A stretch of DNA of 64,000 bases from Chloroflexota bacterium (GTDB lineage Bacteria; Chloroflexota; Dormibacteria; Dormibacterales; Dormibacteraceae). The stretch spans positions 16,728 to 80,727 of the forward strand of contig VBEG01000038.1 in assembly GCA_005882115.1 (NCBI GenBank). Reading direction: 5' to 3'. The position numbers and the translations under genes are program-made. Positions within the stretch are counted from its first letter, which is position 1, and every line of letters starts with the position of its first letter. The notes below the pieces were generated by a model. That model made no database searches and was not told the DNA's origin. It saw only the letters and a program-made list of their open reading frames with translations. This document shows positions 15,758-25,906 of the stretch, piece after piece.

Positions 15758-16849
15758 TTAAACAGTCTGGGGGTCGGGAGGCAATTGTCCAGTCTCCCGA
15801 TCCGTTGCGCCGCGCAAACGCCGGTAGAGCCAGTCATAGCCGGCCCGGATCAGGCCGACGATGCCGTTCGGGGCGAAGATCATGATCAGGATCAGCAGCA
15901 CGCCGTAGGAAACCGCAGGCCCGGCGTTCTTGACGGTCGAAGCCACCTGGTCGGGGATCCAACTCTGGCTCGGCACCCACTGGTTGGCCTCGATCGGGAG
16001 AAAGTAGGCAAAGATCGCCCCGAGCAATGGGCCGGGGATGGAAGCCAGCCCTCCGACGACCGCACCCACCAGGAGCTGGATCGAAAGCGATACCGGGAAC
16101 GTGTCCGGGCTGACGAAACCGGTGGCCAGACCAAAAAGCGATCCGGCGATGCCCGCGTAGAAGGCCGAGATCCCAAACGCGAGCGTCTTGAAGCCTGCGA
16201 TGTTAACGCCGTACGCAGCGGCCGCGACTTCGCCGTCGCGCAACGCGCGCATGGCGCGCCCAGGCCGGTGCCGGACAAGGTTCCAGGCCACCCAGAAGAG
16301 GAGCAACGCGCAGAAGAGGGAGATGTAGTAGATCCATTGGTCGCTGGTCATCGCGGTCCCGGTGACCGCCGCAAACAGGTCGCTTGCGAACGGGGGTGGG
16401 TCGGGCTGGATGAGGATGATCCCCTGCACGCCGCCGGTCAGCCCCTCCGGTCGTTTGATCAGGCTTGGGGTGACCACGGCCAGCGCGAATGTGGCCAAGG
16501 CGAGGTAAAGAGGCGAGAGACGCAGGGCGGGAAAGCCGAAAAGAAATCCAACCAGTCCCGTGAACAACGTGGCGATGGGGATCGTGAGGAGGTAGTCCAT
16601 CTTGTAGCGGTGAGCCAGGATGGCAGACGTATAAGCGCCGAGTGCCATGAACGCGCCGTGGCCGAGTGAGAGCTGGCCGCTGTAGCCGACCAGGATGTTG
16701 AGGCCCATGACCGCGATTGCCAGGATCAAGGCCTGCGCCCACAGGCTGGACTGAAAGCTCGAGATCACGGTCGGAAAGCCGAGAAAGAAGACGACCGCGA
16801 TCACGACCAGCCAGTAGCGCGGCGGGGCATTGCGCAGACGCGGCATCAT
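15758..16849 (-). CDS. livM: LivM-type ABC permease
   Basis: 363 residues, about nine to ten spans. Family blocks: GLNILVGYSGQLSLGHGAFMALGAY, GLTGGVQGI, FWVAWNLVRHRPGRAMRALRDGEVAAAAYG (the EAA-like loop contacting the ATPase) and GLASIPGPLLGAI. It forms the membrane channel with LivH. Its ATG overlaps the livH stop. A C-terminal basic tail (YRRLRGATDRETG) is unremarkable. Confidence 0.93.
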   Translation of the reverse strand: MMPRLRNAPPRYWLVVIAVVFFLGFPTVISSFQSSLWAQALILAIAVMGLNILVGYSGQLSLGHGAFMALGAYTSAILAHRYKMDYLLTIPIATLFTGLVGFLFGFPALRLSPLYLALATFALAVVTPSLIKRPEGLTGGVQGIILIQPDPPPFASDLFAAVTGTAMTSDQWIYYISLFCALLLFWVAWNLVRHRPGRAMRALRDGEVAAAAYGVNIAGFKTLAFGISAFYAGIAGSLFGLATGFVSPDTFPVSLSIQLLVGAVVGGLASIPGPLLGAIFAYFLPIEANQWVPSQSWIPDQVASTVKNAGPAVSYGVLLILIMIFAPNGIVGLIRAGYDWLYRRLRGATDRETGQLPPDPQTV

Positions 16850-17733
16850 TAAACGCGACGGATCGCGGCGCGCCCGAACAATCCATTGGGCCTGGCGATG
16901 AGCACGGCGATGATGATCGCGAGTCCGACCGCCAGCTGAAGGTCACCACCGACGCCGGGTAGGTATGCCCCCGCGAGGTTGACCGTGACGCCGACGATCA
17001 ATCCGCCGATGACCGCGCCGAGCGGGCTCTCGATGCCGCCCAGGACGGCCGCAGCGAAGGCGTAGATGATGATCGACTGCATCATGTTCGGCTCCAGCAA
17101 GAGGATCGGCGCGACCATGATTCCCGACACTGCGCCGACCGCCGAAGCCAGGCCCCAACCAAGAGCGAGCATCCAGCTGACCTGCACGCCAAGGAGCCGA
17201 CTGGCCTCCGGATGGTGGGCCGCCGCGCGCATCGTCAGCCCAACCGTCGTCCGCTGCAGCAGCAAATAGACGCCGAGCAGCACGAGGCCGGAGACTGCGA
17301 TCACACCCATGTCTCGATAGCTGATGAAGACGCCGAACAGGTCTGCGCTGTCCGCCGAGAAAGGACTCGGAAAAGACCGCGGCACGTAGCCGAAGATGAA
17401 ACCGGCGAAACCGTTGACCAGCGTCGCCAGGCCGAGCGTGATGATGACCAGGGTCAGGACGGGAGCTCGCTCGACGGGCTTGATGACCAGGCGCTGGATG
17501 AGGATGCCCCCGCCGAACGCGAGGACGAGCGTGATGGGAAAAGCGATCCAGTAGCTCATCCCTCGGTTGATCAGCGCGTACGCGACGAACGTGGCGAACA
17601 TGGCCATCTCGCCCTGCGCGAAGTTGACGAGGCCCATCGCGTTGTAGATCAGGACGAGGGCGAGGGCGAGGCTCGCGAAGATGCCGCCGATCGCGATCCC
17701 GCTCACGACCTGCTGGAAAAACTCTTGCATCAC
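16849..17733 (-). CDS. livH: LivH-type ABC permease
   Basis: 294 residues, about eight spans. Conserved N-terminus: ASLALALVLIYNAMGLVNFAQGEMAMFATF. The cytoplasmic coupling loop is TTVGLTMRAAAHHPEASRLLGV, and PLGAVIGGLIVG lies near the end. It is the partner of LivM. It abuts livF upstream and livM downstream with 1-nt overlaps, so the permeases and ATPase are made in step. Confidence 0.93.
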   Translation of the reverse strand: MMQEFFQQVVSGIAIGGIFASLALALVLIYNAMGLVNFAQGEMAMFATFVAYALINRGMSYWIAFPITLVLAFGGGILIQRLVIKPVERAPVLTLVIITLGLATLVNGFAGFIFGYVPRSFPSPFSADSADLFGVFISYRDMGVIAVSGLVLLGVYLLLQRTTVGLTMRAAAHHPEASRLLGVQVSWMLALGWGLASAVGAVSGIMVAPILLLEPNMMQSIIIYAFAAAVLGGIESPLGAVIGGLIVGVTVNLAGAYLPGVGGDLQLAVGLAIIIAVLIARPNGLFGRAAIRRV

Positions 17734-18446
17734 TAGTAACCCAGGTAGGAGCGACGCACCGACTCGTTGTCCTTGAGGTCCGCGCTCGCCCCGGAAACAG
17801 CGACTCGACCCACCTCGAGGACGTAAGCGCTGCTGGAAAGTTCGAGCGCGATGCGCGCGTTCTGCTCGACAAGCAGCACCGCCACCCGACTCGCCTGGTT
17901 GATCGACTTGACGATCTGGAAGATCGCCCGCACGACCAGCGGTGCCAGCCCGAGGGAGGGTTCATCGAGCAGCATGAGCTTCGGCTTCATGAGCAGCGCG
18001 CGCGCGAGCGCGAGCATCTGCTGCTCGCCCCCCGACAGCGTGCTGGCGGAAAGCTTGCGTCGTTCCTTGAGCACGGGGAAGTATTCGAAGACGCGGTCGT
18101 AGTCCTTGCGCACCTCTGCGCCGTCGCGCCTTAGGTGCGAGCCGAGCTTCAGGTTCTCGTCGACGGTGAGCTCGGTGCAGATGCCGCGGCCTTCGGGGAC
18201 GTGCGCGATTCCGGCGCGGACGATTTCCTCGGTCGCCAGTCGCCGCAGGGACCGGCCGCCGAATATGATGTCGCCGCTCCAGCGCACGCCGGCCGTGATC
18301 GCTCGCAAGGTCGTCGTCTTGCCCGCGCCATTGGCGCCGAGCAGGGAGACGATGCCTCCCTCGGGGACGGAAAGCGAGACCCCGTGCAGGACGGATCGCG
18401 GGCCGTAGCCCGCGTGAACTTCCTTCAGCTCGAGGAGGTTGGGCAC
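17733..18446 (-). CDS. livF: LivF-type ABC ATPase
   Basis: 237 residues. Walker A GANGAGKTTT (residues 34-43), HVPEGRGICTELTVDENL (LivF-specific), signature LSGGEQQMLALARAL, Walker B LMLLDEPSLGLAP and H-loop region VLLVEQN. It powers branched-chain amino acid-type import. The start is one base before the livG stop region. Confidence 0.94.
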   Translation of the reverse strand: MPNLLELKEVHAGYGPRSVLHGVSLSVPEGGIVSLLGANGAGKTTTLRAITAGVRWSGDIIFGGRSLRRLATEEIVRAGIAHVPEGRGICTELTVDENLKLGSHLRRDGAEVRKDYDRVFEYFPVLKERRKLSASTLSGGEQQMLALARALLMKPKLMLLDEPSLGLAPLVVRAIFQIVKSINQASRVAVLLVEQNARIALELSSSAYVLEVGRVAVSGASADLKDNESVRRSYLGY

Positions 18447-19211
18447 CTACGCGGCGCCGAGGTAGGCTTCGATCACGGCTGGGTTGCGCTGGACCTCGGC
18501 CGGCGTGCCTTCGCCGATCTTCCTGCCGAAGTCGAGCACCACGACGTGGTCCGAGATCCCCATCACGAAGGCCATGTGGTGCTCCACGAGCAACATCGTC
18601 ACGCCGAGGTCGGTGTGCACGCGGCGAAGCAGGCGCGCCATGGCGTCCACCTCTTCATGGCTGATTCCGCCCGCGGGCTCATCCAGCAGGAGGAGGCGCG
18701 GGCGCGACACGAGCGCGCGGGCGAGTTCGACTCGCTTCTGCAGGCCGAAAGGCAGAGCCGCGACTGGATGGTCGGCCCGTGCGACGAGGCCGACGAAGTC
18801 GAGCATCTCGAGTGCCCGTTTCCGCGACTCCGATTCCGCCGCGAGCGCACCAGGCAAGGGCACGGAGGCTTGCAGCCAACCGCTCTTTGTCCGCGTGTGA
18901 TCACCGACGATCACGTTGTCGAGGACGGTCATCGAGCGGAACAGAGCGACGTTCTGAAAGGTGCGGGCCAGTCCGTTACGGATGACGTGATGGGCGCGGA
19001 TCGAAAGCACCGAACGCCCGTCGATGAGGACCGTCCCCGTGCTTGGTCGGTACACCCGTGTGATGACGTTGAACAGCGTTGTCTTGCCGGCGCCGTTGGG
19101 GCCGATGAGGCCGACGACCTGCCCGGCGTCGACACCGAACGACACGCGATCCAGCGCGACGACTCCCCCGAAGCGCACGCTGAGGTCTCTGACCTCGAGT
19201 AGTGCAGCCAC
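18447..19211 (-). CDS. livG: LivG-type ABC ATPase
   Basis: 254 residues. Walker A GPNGAGKTTLFN, FQNVALFRSMTVLDNVIVG, signature region LPFGLQKRVELARAL (the Liv-type variant of LSGGQ), Walker B LLLLDEPAGGI and MLLVEHHM. It is the first transporter gene of this minus-strand operon, 37 nt after the exported-protein gene, and directly abuts livF. Confidence 0.94.
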   Translation of the reverse strand: MAALLEVRDLSVRFGGVVALDRVSFGVDAGQVVGLIGPNGAGKTTLFNVITRVYRPSTGTVLIDGRSVLSIRAHHVIRNGLARTFQNVALFRSMTVLDNVIVGDHTRTKSGWLQASVPLPGALAAESESRKRALEMLDFVGLVARADHPVAALPFGLQKRVELARALVSRPRLLLLDEPAGGISHEEVDAMARLLRRVHTDLGVTMLLVEHHMAFVMGISDHVVVLDFGRKIGEGTPAEVQRNPAVIEAYLGAA

Positions 19212-19248
19212 TCCGCCGAAGTCTAAGTTCGGCTGGCGCGCCTTTCTA

Positions 19249-20214
19249 CTAATCCCCTGGCTGGGGCATCTCCGGCCAGTCGTCGTCCGGCCGCTTGGCG
19301 GTGGGTGGCGTCGGGTAGCCGCTGTCCGGCGTGCCCAGCCCCCACTCGACGACCGGCGGCTCGGGCTGCTGAACCGCGGGCGGTGGCGTTTGAGGAGCCG
19401 CAGGCGGTGGTGCCTGCGCTCCGGGTGGCGGCATCGTCTCCGTCCACGCCGAGGACGGTGCCACGTCCGCCGGACGGACAGGAGCGGTGCCGAAGGCGGC
19501 AGAGTAGTCCGGTCGCGTCGCCCGGTGGACCACCGCGGCGGACGGGAGCGGCGCCAGCCGGCGAGGTCGCCTGAGGACGCTGAACGCCCAGTACGCCAAC
19601 GCCAGGAGGAGCGCGCCGACGCCGAAGATCGGCAGGAACACGAAGGGCGGCTTCGAGATCACGTCGAACCCACTGAGCGTCGTGTTGACGCGCGCTGGTG
19701 TGGCGGCCTGTGGGGTCGGAGTCGGCTGATCTGTCGGCGATGGAGACGGCAATTCACTGGGCGTCGGCGAGGGTGGCGGCGACGCGACAGCCGCCTGGAC
19801 GGTGAAGTTGGCGCACGGGTTCGGCTGGACGTTGGCGCATAGCTTGTGGACTCCCGGAGCGTCGTTCGCGCCCGGCTTCACGCGCGCGTTGAAGTTGCCG
19901 TTGGCGTCGGCCGTCGCCGTGCCCGCGACTTTGCTCGGCTGATCCCAGAAGAGCGTCATCTGCTCATTCGGCAGGAACTGGCCACCGATCACATTGATCA
20001 CGGTCGTCACGCTGCCTGCTGTCACATCAAGCGACAGGAAGGCGTTGACCGGGATTGGGCTAGGGCTGGGGGAAGGCGAGGGTGAAGGAGAGCCGGCCGC
20101 CGACGGGGTGCTGGCGGCGCTGGGATTCGTGGTTGGACTCGGACTGGTATCGCTTTGGGCCGCTACCACCAACAGCCAGACAGGGAGAAACACCAGGAGC
20201 CGGAGAAACCGCAT
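19249..20214 (-). CDS. Exported Ser/Pro-rich single-pass membrane protein
   Basis: 321 residues. A signal peptide (MRFLRLLVFLPVWLLVVAAQ) is followed by a low-complexity PSPSPSPSPSP linker and an Ig-like beta domain (about 60-140: VTAGSVTTVINVIGGQF, then LFWDQPSKVAGTATADANG). A second Pro/Thr linker leads to one membrane span (about 207-230, FLPIFGVGALLLALAYWAFSVL) and a proline-rich tail. This layout suggests a cell-wall-spanning protein with an intracellular tail. The start at 20214 gives the signal peptide. Longer upstream reading overlaps the SCO1664-like gene. Function unknown. Confidence 0.7.
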   Translation of the reverse strand: MRFLRLLVFLPVWLLVVAAQSDTSPSPTTNPSAASTPSAAGSPSPSPSPSPSPIPVNAFLSLDVTAGSVTTVINVIGGQFLPNEQMTLFWDQPSKVAGTATADANGNFNARVKPGANDAPGVHKLCANVQPNPCANFTVQAAVASPPPSPTPSELPSPSPTDQPTPTPQAATPARVNTTLSGFDVISKPPFVFLPIFGVGALLLALAYWAFSVLRRPRRLAPLPSAAVVHRATRPDYSAAFGTAPVRPADVAPSSAWTETMPPPGAQAPPPAAPQTPPPAVQQPEPPVVEWGLGTPDSGYPTPPTAKRPDDDWPEMPQPGD

Positions 20215-20246
20215 GAAGGCGGGCAACGATACCAGACGCTGGTTGG

Positions 20247-20978
20247 TTACACCGGGGGCCAAGGGATCGACCAGGCAGAGGTGGGCTCGGGAAAGCGCCA
20301 TTTCGGATCGAGGACGCCGCGCAGGCGCCGTTTCAAGACACGGTTCTCGCCCGGGCTGAGCAATGTTCCAAGCCACCGACCGAGCGTTCCGCGCTCCGCC
20401 TCGATCAACGTTCGTTCGACGTCGCCGCAGACCTCCTGGGGCAGTTCGCGACCGGCAAAGTCCCAGATCACTGTCCGCAGCTTCTGATCCACGTGAAACG
20501 TGAGGCCATGGTCGATCACCCACACGTTGTCGTCCTTGTCGAACAGACAGTGCCCCGACTTGCGGTCGGCGTTGTTGGTGATCACGTCGAAGAGCGCGAC
20601 CTGCATCCAGGTTTCCATCGGGGCCTGATTCGCGCCCAGGAAGTGGCGTCCGTCAGCTTCGATGAACAGCTGGACCGCGCCGACCCCGTGGGGAGCTTTG
20701 CGGCGGGCCACCGTGGGCGGGATCCGCGGCCAGCCCAGGACCTTGCTCAGCTCGTACGCCGCGACTTCACGCTGGTACAGGGTCCCAGCGTCGAAGTCCC
20801 ACAGCGGCGACTCCCCCTTGGCCGGTTTGTAGACGACGCGCAGCCTTGAAGGCCGATGAGGCCCGAGCTGGGCGAGAAAGGTGTAGTTCGAGGCGCCGTG
20901 AAGCAGGCCCAGGATCTTGAAGTCGGGAAGATCCCGGAGGAGCTGCTCGGTCTCCTCAGAAGATGGGCCTGGCACCAT
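20247..20978 (-). CDS. SCO1664 family protein (PI3/PI4-kinase-like fold, TIGR03843)
   Basis: 243 residues. Diagnostic blocks: GASNYTFLAQL, VVYKPAKGESPLWDFDAGTLYQREVAAYELS, DVITNNADRKSGHCLFD and WVIDHGLTFHVD. The last two resemble the catalytic and metal loops of PI3/PI4-type kinases. The family occurs next to DUF3090 in actinobacteria, and the same pair is seen here. Substrate is unknown. Its ATG lies within the end of the DUF3090 gene (23-nt overlap). Confidence 0.88.
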   Translation of the reverse strand: MVPGPSSEETEQLLRDLPDFKILGLLHGASNYTFLAQLGPHRPSRLRVVYKPAKGESPLWDFDAGTLYQREVAAYELSKVLGWPRIPPTVARRKAPHGVGAVQLFIEADGRHFLGANQAPMETWMQVALFDVITNNADRKSGHCLFDKDDNVWVIDHGLTFHVDQKLRTVIWDFAGRELPQEVCGDVERTLIEAERGTLGRWLGTLLSPGENRVLKRRLRGVLDPKWRFPEPTSAWSIPWPPV

Positions 20979-21480
20979 TCATGACCGGGCACGGGTGACC
21001 GGCAGCGTCCATGGGCAGCCCACAACGAGGGCAGAGTGGCCGCCCCGCGGAGAGCACCGACTCCGCCTGTTTCGAGAAAGCGATCACCTGGTCGTGGCTA
21101 AGCCAGAAGCGAATGCTCGGCGCGTCGTCGGCCGGCGGGGCTTCGGTCGCCTCGCCTGCTGCGACCTGGCTCGCGACCAGGACGAACATCCTGCGGGCGT
21201 CGTGGTAGCCGAGCCCCATCTCGCCGATCTGCCACTCGGGCTCGCCGGGCGCCGGCCCGGTCGGTGCCTCTTCCGAGGCGGCCTCTGCGGGGCTTTCAAT
21301 CTGCTGAGCTTCCAGCATCTGGTGGAGGCGCACCACGAGAGCCTGGATCTGCCCTTTCTCGCAGCCGAGCGTCAAGGTGCGCCCGGAACCGGTGGCCTGG
21401 AGAAAGAAGCGGCGCTGGCCGGGCTCGCCCACGGCCGCGATGGCGATGCGGTCGACAGGGTCGAGCTCGTAGATCGCCAT
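20956..21480 (-). CDS. DUF3090 (TIGR03847) family protein
   Basis: 174 residues. MAIYELDPVDRIAIAAVGEPGQRRFFLQA and CEKGQIQALVVRLHQML mark the family. The C-terminus carries CPRCGLPMDAAGHPCPV, a zinc-knuckle pattern. In actinobacteria it lies in the same operon as the SCO1664 kinase-like protein, usually near mycothiol genes. None of those is seen here. It is the first gene of the minus-strand run ending at 13668, divergent from dnaK. Function unknown. Confidence 0.88.
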   Translation of the reverse strand: MAIYELDPVDRIAIAAVGEPGQRRFFLQATGSGRTLTLGCEKGQIQALVVRLHQMLEAQQIESPAEAASEEAPTGPAPGEPEWQIGEMGLGYHDARRMFVLVASQVAAGEATEAPPADDAPSIRFWLSHDQVIAFSKQAESVLSAGRPLCPRCGLPMDAAGHPCPVMNGARPIF

Positions 21481-21588
21481 CGGTACAAGACTAAGGGGCG
21501 GCTTGGTTTTGCCTCGGCGGATGCGGGGAAGAAGATCAAGGTATTCAATTTGGAATCAAATCCACCCCATCTGGAGGACAGCTGACAA

Positions 21589-23496
<1,908 letters not shown>

Positions 23497-23510
23497 CTAA
23501 AAACCACCTG

Positions 23511-23544
23511 AGGGCTGCGCTTCGTGGCGCAGCCCTTATTTTTT
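23511..23544 (+). terminator. Rho-independent terminator of dnaK
   Basis: Stem AGGGCTGCGC / GCGCAGCCCT (23511-23520 and 23527-23536), loop TTCGTG, followed by TATTTTTTG. It argues against any start for the next gene before about 23545. Confidence 0.93.
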
Positions 23545-23550
23545 GCCTGC

Positions 23551-24747
23551 GTGATTGGTTTCTTTCGTGCGCGGACCCGGCTGTGGGCGGTCGCGGGCCT
23601 GTGGACCGGCCTCCTGCTGACCGGGTTCAACGTCTATGCCGCGGCTGTCACGTATGTCCCGCAGTTTCGCGTCCGCAACGATTTCAGGCTGATCTACGGT
23701 GCGGCGCTGACCGCGTGGAGGCAGGGCTACAACCACCTCTACGACCTCGACGCGCAGAAGCGTGCGGTAGAAGAGCTAGGCGCCGGCACCTACTGGTCGC
23801 CATTCTTGAACCCACCTCCGCTGGCCTGGCTGGCCACTCCGTTCATCGCCTTGCCGTTTGAGGCTGCCATCTTCGTCTGGACACTGCTCGTGGTTGGCGC
23901 CGCGCTCTTCGCGTGGTGGCTGGTGGCTCCTGGCGGCCGGCTGGCCCGCTTGAGTCACCTCGCCCTGTTCCTCGGGCTGTTTCCAACCGCCTTCGGACTC
24001 ATGGTCGGCCAGCCCGTGGCCCTCGTCGCGGCCGCCGTCGCGGGGTCATGGTGGCTGGCCGAGCGAAACAAGCCGGTGCTTGCGGGACTGGTCATGAGCC
24101 TGACCGCGATCAAACCGCAGGTCGCGCTGCTCATCCCGATCTGCCTCCTGGTTTCCGGCCATCGCCGGATGTTCGCCGCGTGGCTGGCGGCGACCGCGTT
24201 CATGGTGGCGGTGGCGCTGGTCCTCCTCGGCGGCGACGGGTTGCAGCGTTACCGCGACGTCCTGGCGCTCGCGTCGCAGTGGGAGCCGACAAGGCGGTAC
24301 GCGATCTCTGGGCCGCTCGGCCTCGGCCCGCAGGTCTACGTCGTCGAGACCCTCGTGGTCGCCGTCGCGCTCGTCGCCGCGTGGCGGCAGCGCGGTGAAG
24401 GTGTTGCCCGGCCGATCGCCACCGGGGTTGTGGCCTCGCTTCTCTTCACGCCGTACGTCGGATTCCAGGACTTCGCGTTGCTGGTCGTCGCCGGCTGGCT
24501 GGTTGTGCGCTCGGGGGCCACCGTCGCCCAGACCGCGCTTCTGGTCGTGGGCTATGCATTGTTGGAGCTGGCTCTGGTCGTGCTTGCGATTCCGATCCTG
24601 GTCGCCGAGGCCGCGCTTCTGGTTTCGCTAGCCTGGCCGGCCGCTCAGGCGCCGGGCGATCTGCGCCGTGTGCGTGGCGTCATGCGCAGACATGTGGCGG
24701 ATGATGCCGGCGATCGTGACCTTGCCGATCGGGCTCAGCGTGCCTGA
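23551..24747 (+). CDS. GT87/DUF2029-like membrane glycosyltransferase
   Basis: About 398 residues and ten or more hydrophobic spans. RNDFRLIYGAALTAWRQGYNHLYD in the first loop holds the acidic residue typical of GT-C enzymes, and ALTAIKPQVALLIP matches the SAIKPQ-type block of polyprenyl-phosphate-mannose alpha-mannosyltransferases (GT87). GTG 23551 is the first start clear of the dnaK terminator, and no good Shine-Dalgarno is seen. The last 40 codons (24628-24747) are antisense to the dinB-like gene and are Arg/Asp-rich, so the true functional end may be near residue 360. Confidence 0.75.
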   Translation: MIGFFRARTRLWAVAGLWTGLLLTGFNVYAAAVTYVPQFRVRNDFRLIYGAALTAWRQGYNHLYDLDAQKRAVEELGAGTYWSPFLNPPPLAWLATPFIALPFEAAIFVWTLLVVGAALFAWWLVAPGGRLARLSHLALFLGLFPTAFGLMVGQPVALVAAAVAGSWWLAERNKPVLAGLVMSLTAIKPQVALLIPICLLVSGHRRMFAAWLAATAFMVAVALVLLGGDGLQRYRDVLALASQWEPTRRYAISGPLGLGPQVYVVETLVVAVALVAAWRQRGEGVARPIATGVVASLLFTPYVGFQDFALLVVAGWLVVRSGATVAQTALLVVGYALLELALVVLAIPILVAEAALLVSLAWPAAQAPGDLRRVRGVMRRHVADDAGDRDLADRAQRA

Positions 24748-25077
24748 CCGCCTCCATTCGCCCGGCTTCAGCGAGCGCAGAAGCCGGATGTGGCGCTGCC
24801 TGAGCTTGTAGAAGAGCTTCCAGGCCTGCAGTGCGGTCAGCCTGGTGACGTCGGCGTCAGGCATGACCTTCATCTGCGGCTGACTCTCTGTGCGCAGCCG
24901 CCTCACGCGGGCGAAATATCTGCGCTCTGTATCGAGGAGGTGGTTGAGGATGTGGGCGATGCTCCAGGCGCCGGGGGTGTCGCCGACCTCCTCGCTTATG
25001 TCGCCGAGCAGGAGCGCGATGGTGTCGATGGTGGCCTCGGCGCTGGCGATCAGGTCGGCGGGCTCGTCATATGGCAT
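24628..25077 (-). CDS. DinB-superfamily four-helix protein
   Basis: 149 residues. The metal-ligand pattern of the DinB fold is present: WSIAHILNHLLDTERRYFARV (first His) and HMSAHDATHTAQIARRL (two further His). Members act as bacillithiol or mycothiol S-transferases or maleylpyruvate isomerases. The particular thiol here is unknown. The gene converges with the GT87 gene with a 120-bp overlap. Confidence 0.85.
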   Translation of the reverse strand: MPYDEPADLIASAEATIDTIALLLGDISEEVGDTPGAWSIAHILNHLLDTERRYFARVRRLRTESQPQMKVMPDADVTRLTALQAWKLFYKLRQRHIRLLRSLKPGEWRRSGTLSPIGKVTIAGIIRHMSAHDATHTAQIARRLSGRPG

Positions 25078-25163
25078 GTATCACGCGAGTGTGGCGAAAA
25101 CGGGCATTTGACGCGGGCCGATAGCCCGCGGCTGGCCGGCTCGGCGAAGGGCCAAACCCCAGT

Positions 25164-25220
25164 TAGTCCGGACGAACCGCATGCGAGCGCTTGGGACTCC
25201 CGGATAGTCCGGACTATCCG
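25164..25220. repeat. 20-bp perfect palindrome plus a half copy beside tRNA-Thr
   Basis: 25201-25220 reads CGGATAGTCCGGACTATCCG, identical on both strands. Its core TAGTCCGGAC recurs at 25164-25173. On the minus strand the palindrome lies 20 nt after the tRNA 3' end and is framed by CTCCC/GGGAG, but no T-run follows, so it is a poor terminator. It could be an operator or a recombination site. Confidence 0.6.
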
Positions 25221-25239
25221 AGTTGGGAGGCGGCGACGC

Positions 25240-25315
25240 TGGAGCCGACGGTGGGATTCGAACCCACGACCTGCCACTTACGAGGCGGCTGCTCTGCCAG
25301 CTGAGCTACGTCGGC
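25240..25315 (-). tRNA. tRNA-Thr (anticodon CGU)
   Basis: 76 nt including an encoded CCA. Acceptor stem GCCGACG/CGTCGGC, D arm GCTC...GAGC, anticodon stem GCCGC/GTGGC with loop CTCGTAA (anticodon CGT, reads ACG), T arm GTGGG TTCGAAT CCCAC. All four stems close, with one G-U pair in the anticodon stem. Confidence 0.97.
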
Positions 25316-25394
25316 GATTTTCGGAAGCACGTCGCCATTTTTGACGACGAAATTTAGCGATGTCGCGAGGGCCTAGGCTAACATCGGGCCGGGG

Positions 25395-25883
25395 ATGCGA
25401 ACTCTCGACGTGGAACGACTCGCGGCCGGCGATTATGCCTTGATCAAGCCCCTTCTTGTCGAGCTCCACCTTAGCGAACAGGTCCACTACATCGACCATC
25501 CGCAGCTGCCGCGCGAGGAGATCGAAAGGCACCTTGCCCAGATCCCCACCGCGTTCCGCGGCGAGAACCTCATCTTTGTGGTCCGCGACGAGGTCGGTCA
25601 GGTCGTTGGTTTCTGCTGGATCGTCCTTTACGACCCGGGTACAGGACTGGAAGGCGAAGTCGCGGAGCTTTTCGTCGCCGAAGGCCACCGCGGCCGGGGC
25701 ATCGGGGAGATGCTCGTTCGACAGGCGACCAGGCTGTTTGCAGAACGCCGGGTCACCCTCGCCTATGTCTGGACGCGAGGTGACAACGAGGCCGCCGTGA
25801 GGCTTTACCGGGCGGCCGGTTTCGAGCCTAACCGCCAGCTCGTGATGACCTGGTATCCGGCCGACCCGTCGAACCCCCAGTAG
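25395..25883 (+). CDS. GNAT-family N-acetyltransferase
   Basis: 162 residues. Acetyl-CoA motif A is VAELFVAEGHRGRGIGEMLV (R-G-x-G-I-G). Motif B is RGDNEAAVRLYRAAGF. It is encoded alone, 79 nt from the tRNA on the opposite strand. Substrate cannot be inferred. Confidence 0.9.
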   Translation: MRTLDVERLAAGDYALIKPLLVELHLSEQVHYIDHPQLPREEIERHLAQIPTAFRGENLIFVVRDEVGQVVGFCWIVLYDPGTGLEGEVAELFVAEGHRGRGIGEMLVRQATRLFAERRVTLAYVWTRGDNEAAVRLYRAAGFEPNRQLVMTWYPADPSNPQ

Positions 25884-25906
25884 GGCTACCTACCTAACAT
25901 CACCTC

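Noticed and set aside
21481..21588. CIRCE or HspR-binding repeat before dnaK
   Set aside because: Neither TTAGCACTC-N9-GAGTGCTAA nor CTTGAGT-N7-ACTCAAG is present, even allowing several mismatches.
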